Assembly (NCBI GenBank): GCA_023417785.1
Contig: JAEZEH010000009.1
Span: 20,944-84,943, forward strand
Reading direction: 5' to 3'
DNA from: Bacteroidota bacterium
Lineage (GTDB): Bacteria > Bacteroidota > Bacteroidia > Cytophagales > Cyclobacteriaceae
Length of the DNA: 64,000 nt
In this document: one piece after another, positions 17,418-24,982 of the stretch
How positions within the stretch are numbered: the first letter of the stretch is position 1
Layout: the number at the start of each line of letters is the position of its first letter
The notes under the pieces: model-generated
What the model was told of the DNA's origin: nothing
The model's database searches: none
The model's input: only the letters and a program-made list of their open reading frames with translations
Position numbers and translations under genes: made by a program

Positions 17418-18587
17418 CTACTTTAACAGCGTCCGGGAAATCACGAGTTTCTGAATTTCAGACGTTCCTTCTCCGATCGTGCACAGTTTGGCATCGCGGT
17501 AATATTTTTCCGCAGGATAGTCTTTGGTGTAGCCGTAGCCGCCGAAAATTTGTACGGCCTCATTGGCGACGTCGACGGCCACTTCCGAAGCATATAACTT
17601 GGCCATCGCCGATTCGCGGTTCACATCTGTGCCTCTGTTCTTCAAGTCACCCGCGCGAAACGTAAGAAGCCGGGCAGCTTCGATTTTGGTGGCCATGTCG
17701 GCAAGTTTGAACGCAATTCCCTGAAACGATGCAATGGGCTTGTTAAACTGATGGCGTTCTTTTGAGTATTGCAGAGCGCATTCAAAGGCGCCCATGGCAA
17801 TTCCGAGACTCAGTGCGGCTATCGAAATCCGCCCGCCGTCCAGAATTTTCATTGCCTGAATGAAGCCGTCACCTTCGTCGCCAAGCATTTGAGAACGATG
17901 GACTTTACAGTCATTAAATATCAGCTCGGCTGTTTCTGAGGCACGCATTCCAAGTTTGTTTTCCTTTTTGCCGGCGCTGTATCCCGGTGTGCCCTTTTCA
18001 ATGATAAAGGCGGACATTCCGTGGGAGTCTCCCACCTCTCCAGTGCGAACGATAACCACAGCCACGTTTCCGGATTTTCCGTGGGTGATAAAGTTCTTCG
18101 CCCCATTGATAATGTAGTAGTCCCCGTGGCGTTTTGCCACGGTTCGCATATTTCCCGCATCAGATCCTGTATTTGGTTCGGTAAGGCCCCAGGCTCCGAT
18201 CCATTCGCCACTGGCCAGGCGGGGGAGATACAGTCGCTTTTGATCCTCATCCCCAAACTGGAGAATGTGATTAGTGCATAACGAGTTATGGGCAGCCATG
18301 GACAGACCAATAGAGCCGTCGATCTTCGAAAGCTCGACGATAGCAGTGATGTATTCAAGGTATCCCAGGCCCGCGCCGCCGTATTCTTCAGGTACCAGCA
18401 TACCCATCAGGCCTTGCTCGCCCAACTTATGAAAGAGTTCGACGGGAAATTCCTGGGTTTCATCCCAGTCCATCATATAAGGTTTGATTTCCCGGGCACC
18501 AAAGTTTTTCACCATTTCGGCGATCATCAACTGATTCTCAGTTTCTTCAAATTGAATGTTGTTTGTTCTGCCTGAAGCAAATTCCAT
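17418..18587 (-). CDS. Acyl-CoA dehydrogenase
   Basis: This 389-residue FAD enzyme catalyses the first step of beta-oxidation or of branched-chain acyl-CoA breakdown, passing electrons to ETF. It shows the three-part fold: an N-terminal helical domain, a middle beta domain with AWGLTEPNTGSDAGNMRT and NGAKNFITHG, and a C-terminal helical domain with FGGYGYTKDYPAEKYYRDAK. The catalytic Glu lies in TIGEGTSEIQKLVISRTLL, the position used by short- and medium-chain enzymes. The length is normal. A perfect palindrome lies about 45-65 bases upstream and overlaps the likely -33 box, which suggests repression by a TetR-type fatty-acid regulator. Confidence 0.92.
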   Translation of the reverse strand: MEFASGRTNNIQFEETENQLMIAEMVKNFGAREIKPYMMDWDETQEFPVELFHKLGEQGLMGMLVPEEYGGAGLGYLEYITAIVELSKIDGSIGLSMAAHNSLCTNHILQFGDEDQKRLYLPRLASGEWIGAWGLTEPNTGSDAGNMRTVAKRHGDYYIINGAKNFITHGKSGNVAVVIVRTGEVGDSHGMSAFIIEKGTPGYSAGKKENKLGMRASETAELIFNDCKVHRSQMLGDEGDGFIQAMKILDGGRISIAALSLGIAMGAFECALQYSKERHQFNKPIASFQGIAFKLADMATKIEAARLLTFRAGDLKNRGTDVNRESAMAKLYASEVAVDVANEAVQIFGGYGYTKDYPAEKYYRDAKLCTIGEGTSEIQKLVISRTLLK

Positions 18588-18606
18588 AGTTCCGATTTTA
18601 AAGCAG

Positions 18607-18638
18607 CGAAGTTAACAGAAAGGATACGATATAACCAA
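18607..18638 (-). promoter_or_regulatory. Possible promoter of the acyl-CoA dehydrogenase gene
   Basis: On the minus strand TTG (complement of 18636-18638) is followed after 21 bases by TAACTTCG (complement of 18607-18614), one mismatch from TAnnTTTG. The TTG lies inside the palindrome at 18633-18654. Confidence 0.4.
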
Positions 18639-18654
18639 CGAACATTCGTTGGTT
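18633..18654. promoter_or_regulatory. Perfect 22-bp palindrome, candidate operator
   Basis: The arms AACCAACGAA (18633-18642) and TTCGTTGGTT (18645-18654) are exact inverted repeats separated by CA. The site lies between the divergent acyl-CoA dehydrogenase and ugd genes, 46 bases upstream of the former's start. Size, symmetry and position fit a TetR-family operator, but no regulator gene is adjacent. Confidence 0.6.
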
Positions 18655-18683
18655 TATTTTCATGCCAGATTCTTTTGAGATGC

Positions 18684-18718
18684 TTTGTCCCGGCTTTAAA
18701 CGCAAATACTTATTTTCG
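18684..18718 (+). promoter_or_regulatory. Possible promoter of the ugd operon
   Basis: TTTG (18684-18687) and TATTTTCG (18711-18718, one mismatch to TAnnTTTG) are spaced by 23 bases, longer than the preferred 19. The -7 element is 36 bases before the ugd ATG at 18755. Confidence 0.35.
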
Positions 18719-18754
18719 CACTTTATTCTAACACTTAAATCATCAATTCGCCTC

Positions 18755-20068
18755 ATGAAAATTGCTGTAGTTGGCACCGGTTACGTTGGTCTGGTAACCG
18801 GAACTTGTTTTTCTGAAACAGGAAACACTGTAACCTGCATCGATATCGATCAGGCAAAAGTCAAAAAGCTTCAATCAGGGAAAGTTACAATTTACGAGCC
18901 AGGGCTCGAACAACTGTTTGAAAGAAACATCAAACAAAAACGACTTACCTTCACAACCAACCTTGAAGAAGGGATCCGGGATGCTAAAATCATCTTTCTG
19001 GCCCTCCCCACACCTCCGGGTGAAGATGGTTCGGCCGACCTGAAATACATTCTTAAGGTGGCTGATGACCTGGGCCCACTCCTTAAAGACTATACCATCA
19101 TAGTAGACAAAAGCACGGTGCCGGTCGGAACTGCCGGTAAGGTAAGAAGCCGCATCGCAAAGGGAGCCAAGGTTGACTTTGACGTAGTTTCGAACCCAGA
19201 GTTCCTTCGTGAAGGTGTGGCTGTGGAAGATTTCATGAAACCTGAACGCGTAGTTATTGGTACCAGTTCGCCGCGCGCCCGTAAGGTGATGGAAGCGCTC
19301 TATGCGCCGTTCGTACGTCAGGGGAACCCTCTCGTTTTCATGGACGAACGTTCCGCGGAGCTTACCAAGTATGCAGCAAACTCCTTCCTGGCAACGAAGA
19401 TTTCCTTTATGAACGAGATTGCAAATCTGTGCGAACTCCTTGGTGCAGACGTTGACTCAGTCAGAAAAGGAGTAGGAACGGATAGCCGCATTGGAAAGCG
19501 TTTCCTTTTTCCGGGAATCGGATATGGGGGAAGTTGTTTTCCTAAAGATGTTCAGGCGCTCGCGAAATCTGCAGCAGACTCGGCGTATGATTTCAAAATC
19601 CTGAAAGCTGTAATGGACGTCAATGGAACCCAGAAGACGAAGCTTATCCCCCGGGTTAAAGAGTATTTTAAGGGTGATCTGAAAGGCAAGACAATTGCGA
19701 TATGGGGACTGTCTTTTAAACCGCATACAGATGACATCCGCGAGGCGCCTGCATTATATAACATTGAGATTCTCCTGAACGAGGGTGCCGTCATCAAGGC
19801 GCATGACCCGGAATCAATGGAGAATGTCAGACAAATCCTTGGTGACAAGATTCAGTACTGTGCAACACCTTATGAGGCCGCCGATAAAGCGGACGCAATC
19901 TTCGTTGCAACGGAATGGCCAGAGTTCAGGACACCTGACTTTGACAAACTCAGTTCAATTCTGAAAGCGAAAGTGATTTTCGATGGACGTAACCTATATG
20001 ACCTCGAGACCATGAAGGAACTTGGTTATACCTATTATAGTATCGGAAGGGAGGCAATCAATGGCTAA
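18755..20068 (+). CDS. ugd: UDP-glucose 6-dehydrogenase
   Basis: The ATG at 18755 opens a 437-residue enzyme beginning MKIAVVGTGYVGLVTGTCF, the NAD-binding Rossmann motif. It oxidises UDP-glucose twice to UDP-glucuronate. The catalytic Cys lies in GIGYGGSCFPKDV, preceded by LTKYAANSFLATKISFMNEI. The C-terminal UDP-binding domain has WGLSFKPHTDDIREAP. A longer frame from 18662 adds 31 residues that do not fit the family. The stop overlaps the next gene by 8 bases, and the product is the substrate of that next enzyme, so this is a clear pathway operon. Confidence 0.96.
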   Translation: MKIAVVGTGYVGLVTGTCFSETGNTVTCIDIDQAKVKKLQSGKVTIYEPGLEQLFERNIKQKRLTFTTNLEEGIRDAKIIFLALPTPPGEDGSADLKYILKVADDLGPLLKDYTIIVDKSTVPVGTAGKVRSRIAKGAKVDFDVVSNPEFLREGVAVEDFMKPERVVIGTSSPRARKVMEALYAPFVRQGNPLVFMDERSAELTKYAANSFLATKISFMNEIANLCELLGADVDSVRKGVGTDSRIGKRFLFPGIGYGGSCFPKDVQALAKSAADSAYDFKILKAVMDVNGTQKTKLIPRVKEYFKGDLKGKTIAIWGLSFKPHTDDIREAPALYNIEILLNEGAVIKAHDPESMENVRQILGDKIQYCATPYEAADKADAIFVATEWPEFRTPDFDKLSSILKAKVIFDGRNLYDLETMKELGYTYYSIGREAING

Positions 20069-21050
20069 AAAAAGAGTGCTCATTACGGGGGGTGCCGGGT
20101 TTCTTGGTTCCCATCTGGCGGATCGTTTCCTTCGGGAAGGCTTCAAAGTGGTAGCTATGGACAATCTGATTACAGGCGACCTGCGAAATATTGAGCACCT
20201 TTTTAAAGAGGCGGATTTTGAATTCTATAACCATGACGTCTCTTCCTACGTCCACGTGTCGGGTCAACTCGACTACATTCTTCACTTTGCGTCACCGGCA
20301 AGCCCAATCGATTACCTGAAAATCCCTATCCAGACCCTGAAGGTCGGATCGCTCGGAACGCATAACCTTCTTGGGCTGGCCCGGACAAAGCGCGCCCGCA
20401 TACTGGTAGCTTCAACTTCTGAAGTGTATGGAGACCCGTTGGTGCATCCGCAGTACGAAGAGTACTTTGGCAACGTTAATCCTATTGGCCCGCGTGGCGT
20501 ATACGACGAGGCGAAGCGCTTTCAGGAGGCAATCACGATGGCGTATCACACGTATCACGGCCTGGATACACGCATCGTGCGGATATTCAACACGTATGGC
20601 CCGAGGATGCGACTGAACGACGGCAGGGTATTACCCGCATTTATCGGGCAGGCGCTCCGTGGGGAAGATCTCACAATTTTCGGTGACGGATCACAGACAC
20701 GTTCGTTTTGCTACGTCGACGATCAGGTTGAAGGCATCTATCGTTTGCTGATGTCTGACTACCACCTTCCGGTGAACATCGGTAATCCGGATGAGATTAC
20801 GATCCGGGAGTTTGCTGAAGAAATTGTTAAACTCACTGGCACCAAACAAAAGATTGTTTTCCAACCACTGCCGCAGGACGACCCTAAACAGCGTCAGCCG
20901 GACATTACAAAAGCGCGGGAAATCCTGGGATGGGAAGCCCGGGTACCAAGGTCGGAAGGACTCAAAATCACATACGAATATTTCAAATCGTTACCGAAGG
21001 AGGACCTGTTTGCCCGCGACCATAAGAATTTTGAAAAGTACATTCGGTAA
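20061..21050 (+). CDS. UDP-glucuronate decarboxylase (UDP-xylose synthase type)
   Basis: This 329-residue extended short-chain dehydrogenase starts at the ATG at 20061 (MAKKRVLITGGAGFLGSHL). The start is supported by a rare, strong Shine-Dalgarno-like GGAAGGGAGG inside the end of ugd. GGAGFLGSH binds NAD; the catalytic residues are Ser/Thr in VASTSEVYGDP and Tyr-Lys in YDEAKRF. The C-terminal DDPKQRQPDITKAREILGW is typical of UXS. It decarboxylates UDP-glucuronate to UDP-xylose, using the product of ugd. The glycan receiving xylose is not identified here. Confidence 0.92.
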   Translation: MAKKRVLITGGAGFLGSHLADRFLREGFKVVAMDNLITGDLRNIEHLFKEADFEFYNHDVSSYVHVSGQLDYILHFASPASPIDYLKIPIQTLKVGSLGTHNLLGLARTKRARILVASTSEVYGDPLVHPQYEEYFGNVNPIGPRGVYDEAKRFQEAITMAYHTYHGLDTRIVRIFNTYGPRMRLNDGRVLPAFIGQALRGEDLTIFGDGSQTRSFCYVDDQVEGIYRLLMSDYHLPVNIGNPDEITIREFAEEIVKLTGTKQKIVFQPLPQDDPKQRQPDITKAREILGWEARVPRSEGLKITYEYFKSLPKEDLFARDHKNFEKYIR

Positions 21051-21059
21051 GACTATTTC

Positions 21060-22115
21060 ATGACGAAAAAAATATTAATAACAGGCGGAGCGGGATTCAT
21101 CGGTTCTCACGTTGTCAGGCTCTTCGTTAACAAGTACCCGACGTATTCGATAGTCAATTTGGACAAGTTGACATACGCCGGCAATCTTGAAAATCTGAAG
21201 GATCTTGAAGGAAAGAAGAACTACGCATTCGAGAAGGGTGATATTCTTGATGTCGAATTCATGTATGAGGTGTTCAGAAAGCATGAAATTGATAGCGTAA
21301 TTCATCTCGCAGCCGAATCTCATGTTGATCGTTCGTTACATAATCCGGCAGAATTCGCACGGACCAACGTTATAGGTACGCTCAACCTTCTGGTATCCGC
21401 GCAGGCAGCGTGGAATAACCATTTCGATGGGAAAGTGTTTTACCACATCTCAACGGATGAGGTATACGGCTCGGCCGAACACGGAAGTTACTTTACAGAG
21501 AGTACACCAATAGATCCTAAGTCTCCCTATTCGGCATCAAAAGCCAGCAGCGACCACTTTGTGCAAGCCTTTTATAACAGTCACCATTTGCCAACCCTGA
21601 TCAGCCGGTGCTCGAATAATTACGGCCCTTATCACTTTCCGGAAAAGCTGATCCCGTTGATGATTAATAATATCATCAATGACCAGCCCCTCCCTATCTA
21701 TGGCAAGGGCGAAAACATCCGCGACTGGTTGTATGTCGAAGACCATGCCCGTGCGATCGATGCTATTTTCCATAAAGGCACACCTGGTGAAGTTTATAAC
21801 ATTGGCGGTAATAACGAGTGGAAAAACATCGATCTCGTCAATCTGCTGTGCCATGTTATGGACAAAAAACTCAACCGGGAAGAAGGTACATCCGCGAAGC
21901 TGATCACCTATGTCAAGGATCGTCCGGGTCATGACTTGCGATATGCAATCGACCCGTCTAAAGTAATTTCTGAAACCGGCTGGAGACCGGAGGTTTCTTT
22001 CGAAACAGGGCTTGAAAAAACGGTTGATTGGTATCTCGCGAATCAGGACTGGCTGACGAATGTTACATCTGGTGCCTACCTGACGTATTACCAGAAAATG
22101 TATAAGGACAGATAG
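21060..22115 (+). CDS. rfbB: dTDP-glucose 4,6-dehydratase
   Basis: This 351-residue extended SDR enzyme forms dTDP-4-keto-6-deoxyglucose in the dTDP-rhamnose pathway. The NAD motif is ILITGGAGFIGSHVVRLF. Active-site segments are HLAAESHVDRS, STDEVYGSAEHG (with the Thr-Asp-Glu triad) and YSASKASSDHF (Tyr-Lys). SRCSNNYGPYHFPEKLIP and RDWLYVEDHARAI complete the family pattern. It starts 9 bases after the decarboxylase stop. rfbC and rfbD, which would finish dTDP-rhamnose, are not in this window. Confidence 0.95.
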   Translation: MTKKILITGGAGFIGSHVVRLFVNKYPTYSIVNLDKLTYAGNLENLKDLEGKKNYAFEKGDILDVEFMYEVFRKHEIDSVIHLAAESHVDRSLHNPAEFARTNVIGTLNLLVSAQAAWNNHFDGKVFYHISTDEVYGSAEHGSYFTESTPIDPKSPYSASKASSDHFVQAFYNSHHLPTLISRCSNNYGPYHFPEKLIPLMINNIINDQPLPIYGKGENIRDWLYVEDHARAIDAIFHKGTPGEVYNIGGNNEWKNIDLVNLLCHVMDKKLNREEGTSAKLITYVKDRPGHDLRYAIDPSKVISETGWRPEVSFETGLEKTVDWYLANQDWLTNVTSGAYLTYYQKMYKDR

Positions 22116-22139
22116 TCGAAATCGTTATCCCATAACAAT

Positions 22140-23006
22140 ATGAAAGGAATTATTCTTGCCGGGGGATCGGGAACCCGGTTATATCCATTAACGCTTGCGG
22201 TTAGTAAACAGCTCATGCCGCTGTACGATAAACCGATGATCTATTACCCGTTGTCGGTGTTGATGATGGCCGGGATACGCGATATTCTGATCATATCCAC
22301 GCCGCACGACATGCCCATGTTCGAAAAGCTTCTCGGAGACGGCAAGAGACTTGGCTGTAATTTCTCGTACGAGGTCCAGCCAAAGCCCGAGGGACTTGCC
22401 CAGGCGTTTATTATTGGAGAAAAATTCATTGGCGACGACAAAGTTGCATTGATACTCGGGGATAACATTTTCTATGGTTCAGGGATGCGGAAGCTGCTCA
22501 AAAACAATGTTGAGCCCGAGGGTGGAGTGGTGTTTGCCTACCACGTAACTGACCCCGAGCGCTATGGCGTAGTGGAGTTCGACGCAGACAAACGGGTCAT
22601 TTCAATTGAAGAGAAACCGGAGCACCCGAAATCAAATTACGCGGTTCCGGGGCTGTACTTCTACGACAACGAAGTGGTTGCGATAGCTAAGGCCCTCAAA
22701 CCAAGTCCCCGCGGCGAACTCGAAATAACGGATGTCAACAACGTTTACCTCAAGCGTGGAAAACTCAGCGTAGCAACCATGAGCCGGGGAACTGCCTGGC
22801 TTGACACCGGTACATTTGACTCACTCATGCAGGCCGCCAATTTTGTTCAAACTATCGAGCAGCGACAGGGGTTGAAAATTGGATGTATCGAAGAAGTGGC
22901 GTATCGCGGTGGCTTTATTACAAAAGAGCAACTTCTGGAACTCGCCAGGCCCCTCGAAAAAAGTGGTTACGGCATCTATCTCCGAAATCTTCCCGAATAT
23001 ATCTGA
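22140..23006 (+). CDS. rfbA: Glucose-1-phosphate thymidylyltransferase
   Basis: This 288-residue nucleotidyltransferase makes dTDP-glucose from dTTP and glucose 1-phosphate, the substrate of the preceding gene product. The motif MKGIILAGGSGTRLYPLT holds the nucleotide-binding loop. SKQLMPLYDKPMIYYPL follows, LILGDNIFYG contains the metal-binding Asp, and FDADKRVISIEEKP and GTAWLDTGTFDSL complete the family set. It is the last gene of the four-gene sugar-nucleotide operon, 24 bases after rfbB. Confidence 0.96.
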   Translation: MKGIILAGGSGTRLYPLTLAVSKQLMPLYDKPMIYYPLSVLMMAGIRDILIISTPHDMPMFEKLLGDGKRLGCNFSYEVQPKPEGLAQAFIIGEKFIGDDKVALILGDNIFYGSGMRKLLKNNVEPEGGVVFAYHVTDPERYGVVEFDADKRVISIEEKPEHPKSNYAVPGLYFYDNEVVAIAKALKPSPRGELEITDVNNVYLKRGKLSVATMSRGTAWLDTGTFDSLMQAANFVQTIEQRQGLKIGCIEEVAYRGGFITKEQLLELARPLEKSGYGIYLRNLPEYI

Positions 23007-23056
23007 ACCACAGGGAATTTTTTAAGCAGACAGCTTCCGTGTTTTTTTATGGGTGC

Positions 23057-23086
23057 TTTGTAATAAGCGAAATTTGACTACTTTTG
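23057..23086 (+). promoter_or_regulatory. Promoter of the rimP-nusA-infB operon
   Basis: TTTG (23057-23060) and TACTTTTG (23079-23086) are spaced by 18 bases, close to the Bacteroidota consensus. A leader of about 65 bases follows before rimP. It contains the short self-complementary stretch GAGGGGACGGACAAGTCCCC. Confidence 0.7.
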
Positions 23087-23158
23087 CACCAAGTTTCTGA
23101 AATTTAATTTTTAGAGGGGACGGACAAGTCCCCTCTTTGTTTATAGAGATTTTTCGAA

Positions 23159-23626
23159 ATGAGCGCGGAAGAGGACATCAAAAGATTTGCAGAAGAAAGT
23201 CTGGTCGACCAGGGCCACTTCATTGTTGATGTTAATATTTCAGCCCGAAAGGGCCCAAAAAAAGTACTGGTCGTTGTTGATGGCGATAACGGGGTAACCA
23301 TCGACGATTGTGCTGAAATCAGTCGCGCGGTGAGCAAGCGATTAGAAGATTCGCCGGTCCTGGGCGATGAGAGTTATATGCTCGAAGTGTCAACACCCGG
23401 TGTGGACCAACCGCTGAAGATGATCCGCCAGTACCATAAACACGTAGGCAGAAAGCTCAAGTTAAAGCTTCCCGACACAATACTCGAGGGAAAACTTGAA
23501 GGGGTGACTGACGAAACGATTACACTATCGACTGAGAGTGGTACCGGGAAAAAGAAAGAAATCAAAAGTCACGAAATCCGGTTCGATGAAATTGAAAAGG
23601 CTTTTGTGCTAATAAGTTTTAAATAG
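23159..23626 (+). CDS. rimP: Ribosome maturation factor RimP
   Basis: This 155-residue protein is of usual RimP length. The N-terminal alpha/beta domain contains GHFIVDVNISARKGPKKVLVV and the family motif DGDNGVTIDDCAEISRAVSK. LEVSTPGVDQPL marks the junction to the C-terminal SH3-like domain. RimP assists late 30S assembly. The gene opens the conserved rimP-nusA-infB order, with nusA 11 bases downstream. Confidence 0.95.
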   Translation: MSAEEDIKRFAEESLVDQGHFIVDVNISARKGPKKVLVVVDGDNGVTIDDCAEISRAVSKRLEDSPVLGDESYMLEVSTPGVDQPLKMIRQYHKHVGRKLKLKLPDTILEGKLEGVTDETITLSTESGTGKKKEIKSHEIRFDEIEKAFVLISFK

Positions 23627-23637
23627 AAGATAACCCA

Positions 23638-24882
23638 ATGGATGCACATGAATTAATTTCGTCATTTGCTGAGTTTGCGAAGCAAAAAAACATTGACCGT
23701 CCAACAATGATTCGCATTCTGGAAGATGTATTCCGGAATATGATTCGCAAAAAGTATGAGTCAGACGAGAACTTTGACATCATCATCAACGCCGACAAAG
23801 GCGATCTTGAAATTTATCGTTTCAGGGAGATCGTAGATGACGATTCAGAGGATATCTGGGATTTCGACAAGATTAGTCTGACGGAAGCGAGAAAGATAGA
23901 GCCGGATTTTGAAGTAGGTGAAGAGGTATCCGAACAGGTTTACATCGAAGATTTCGGCCGTCGCGCCGTAACAACTGCCCGCCAAACACTGATTCAGAAA
24001 GTGAAGGACCTGGAGAAAGATATTCTGTTCCAGAAATACAAGGATCTGGTGGGCGAAATCATTTCTGGTGAAGTATATCAGTTGCTCAGCAAAGAAGTTC
24101 TTTTGATCGACGGCGAAGGGAATGAAATATCCGTGCCGCGGAACGAACAGATAGGCAAAGATCGTTACCGTAAGGGTGAGAATGTCCGGGCAATCGTTCA
24201 CAAAGTGGAAATGGTGAACGGCAATCCGAAAATTATCCTGTCACGCACCTCCCCCGTATTTCTTGAGCGCTTGTTCGAACAGGAAGTTCCCGAAGTCTAC
24301 GATGGTTTAATTACTATTAAGAAGGTGGTGCGCGAGCCCGGTGAGCGGGCTAAGGTCGCGGTTGAATCCTACGATGACAGAATTGACCCCGTAGGCGCGT
24401 GCGTCGGTATGAAAGGTTCCAGAATTCACGCGATCGTGCGGGAACTTCAGAATGAAAACATCGATGTTATCAATTTCACCGAAAATCTTGAACTGTATAT
24501 CCAACGGGCATTGAGTCCCGCGAAAATCAGTTCCATTAAAATTGATAAGGATAACGGACGGGTTTCTGTTTATCTGAAGCCGGATCAGGTTTCGTTGGCT
24601 ATCGGAAAAGGCGGTCTTAACATCAAGCTTGCCAGCCGATTGGTGGGCTACGAAATAGATGTCTTCCGCGAACTCGCCGAAGGCCAGGAAGAGGAGGACG
24701 TGGATCTGCACGAGTTCTCAGACGAGATTGAAAGCTGGGTAATCGACGAACTCAATCGAATCGGCCTGGACACAGCGAAAAGTGTTCTCGCCTTAAATCG
24801 TGATGAACTTGTTCGTCGGACTGACCTCGAAGAAGAAACGGTAGAAAGTGTACTTCATATTCTGCGCAAGGAGTTTGAATAA
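23638..24882 (+). CDS. nusA: Transcription termination/antitermination factor NusA
   Basis: This 414-residue factor has an N-terminal RNA-polymerase-binding domain, an S1 domain (about 130-200, with LVGEIISGEVYQL) and two KH domains. The KH part includes DPVGACVGMKGSRIHAIVREL and AIGKGGLNIKLASRLVGYEI. An acidic linker (EGQEEEDVDLHEF) leads to a short helix-hairpin C-terminal segment. It controls pausing, termination and antitermination. It sits between rimP and infB as in most bacteria and lacks the long repeated C-terminal acidic domains of E. coli NusA. Confidence 0.96.
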   Translation: MDAHELISSFAEFAKQKNIDRPTMIRILEDVFRNMIRKKYESDENFDIIINADKGDLEIYRFREIVDDDSEDIWDFDKISLTEARKIEPDFEVGEEVSEQVYIEDFGRRAVTTARQTLIQKVKDLEKDILFQKYKDLVGEIISGEVYQLLSKEVLLIDGEGNEISVPRNEQIGKDRYRKGENVRAIVHKVEMVNGNPKIILSRTSPVFLERLFEQEVPEVYDGLITIKKVVREPGERAKVAVESYDDRIDPVGACVGMKGSRIHAIVRELQNENIDVINFTENLELYIQRALSPAKISSIKIDKDNGRVSVYLKPDQVSLAIGKGGLNIKLASRLVGYEIDVFRELAEGQEEEDVDLHEFSDEIESWVIDELNRIGLDTAKSVLALNRDELVRRTDLEEETVESVLHILRKEFE

Positions 24883-24887
24883 AGTAG

Positions 24888-24912
24888 TGACAGGTGTGAA
24901 CCTGACCTGTCA
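24888..24912 (+). other. Hairpin in the nusA-infB spacer
   Basis: TGACAGGT (24888-24895) pairs with ACCTGTCA (24905-24912) around a 9-base loop, directly after the nusA stop. No T tract follows, so it is not a canonical terminator. It could stabilise the upstream mRNA, be a processing site, or act in feedback by NusA. Confidence 0.5.
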
Positions 24913-24982
24913 TTAATTAGTAAATTTTCGCTGGCGAGCGATTTGGGTTTTAAAAGTCATTAAAAAACAGGCATATTTGAGT

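Noticed and set aside
18662..18754. Longer Ugd starting at 18662
   Set aside because: The Rossmann motif must lie at the N-terminus; the extension also covers the likely promoter.
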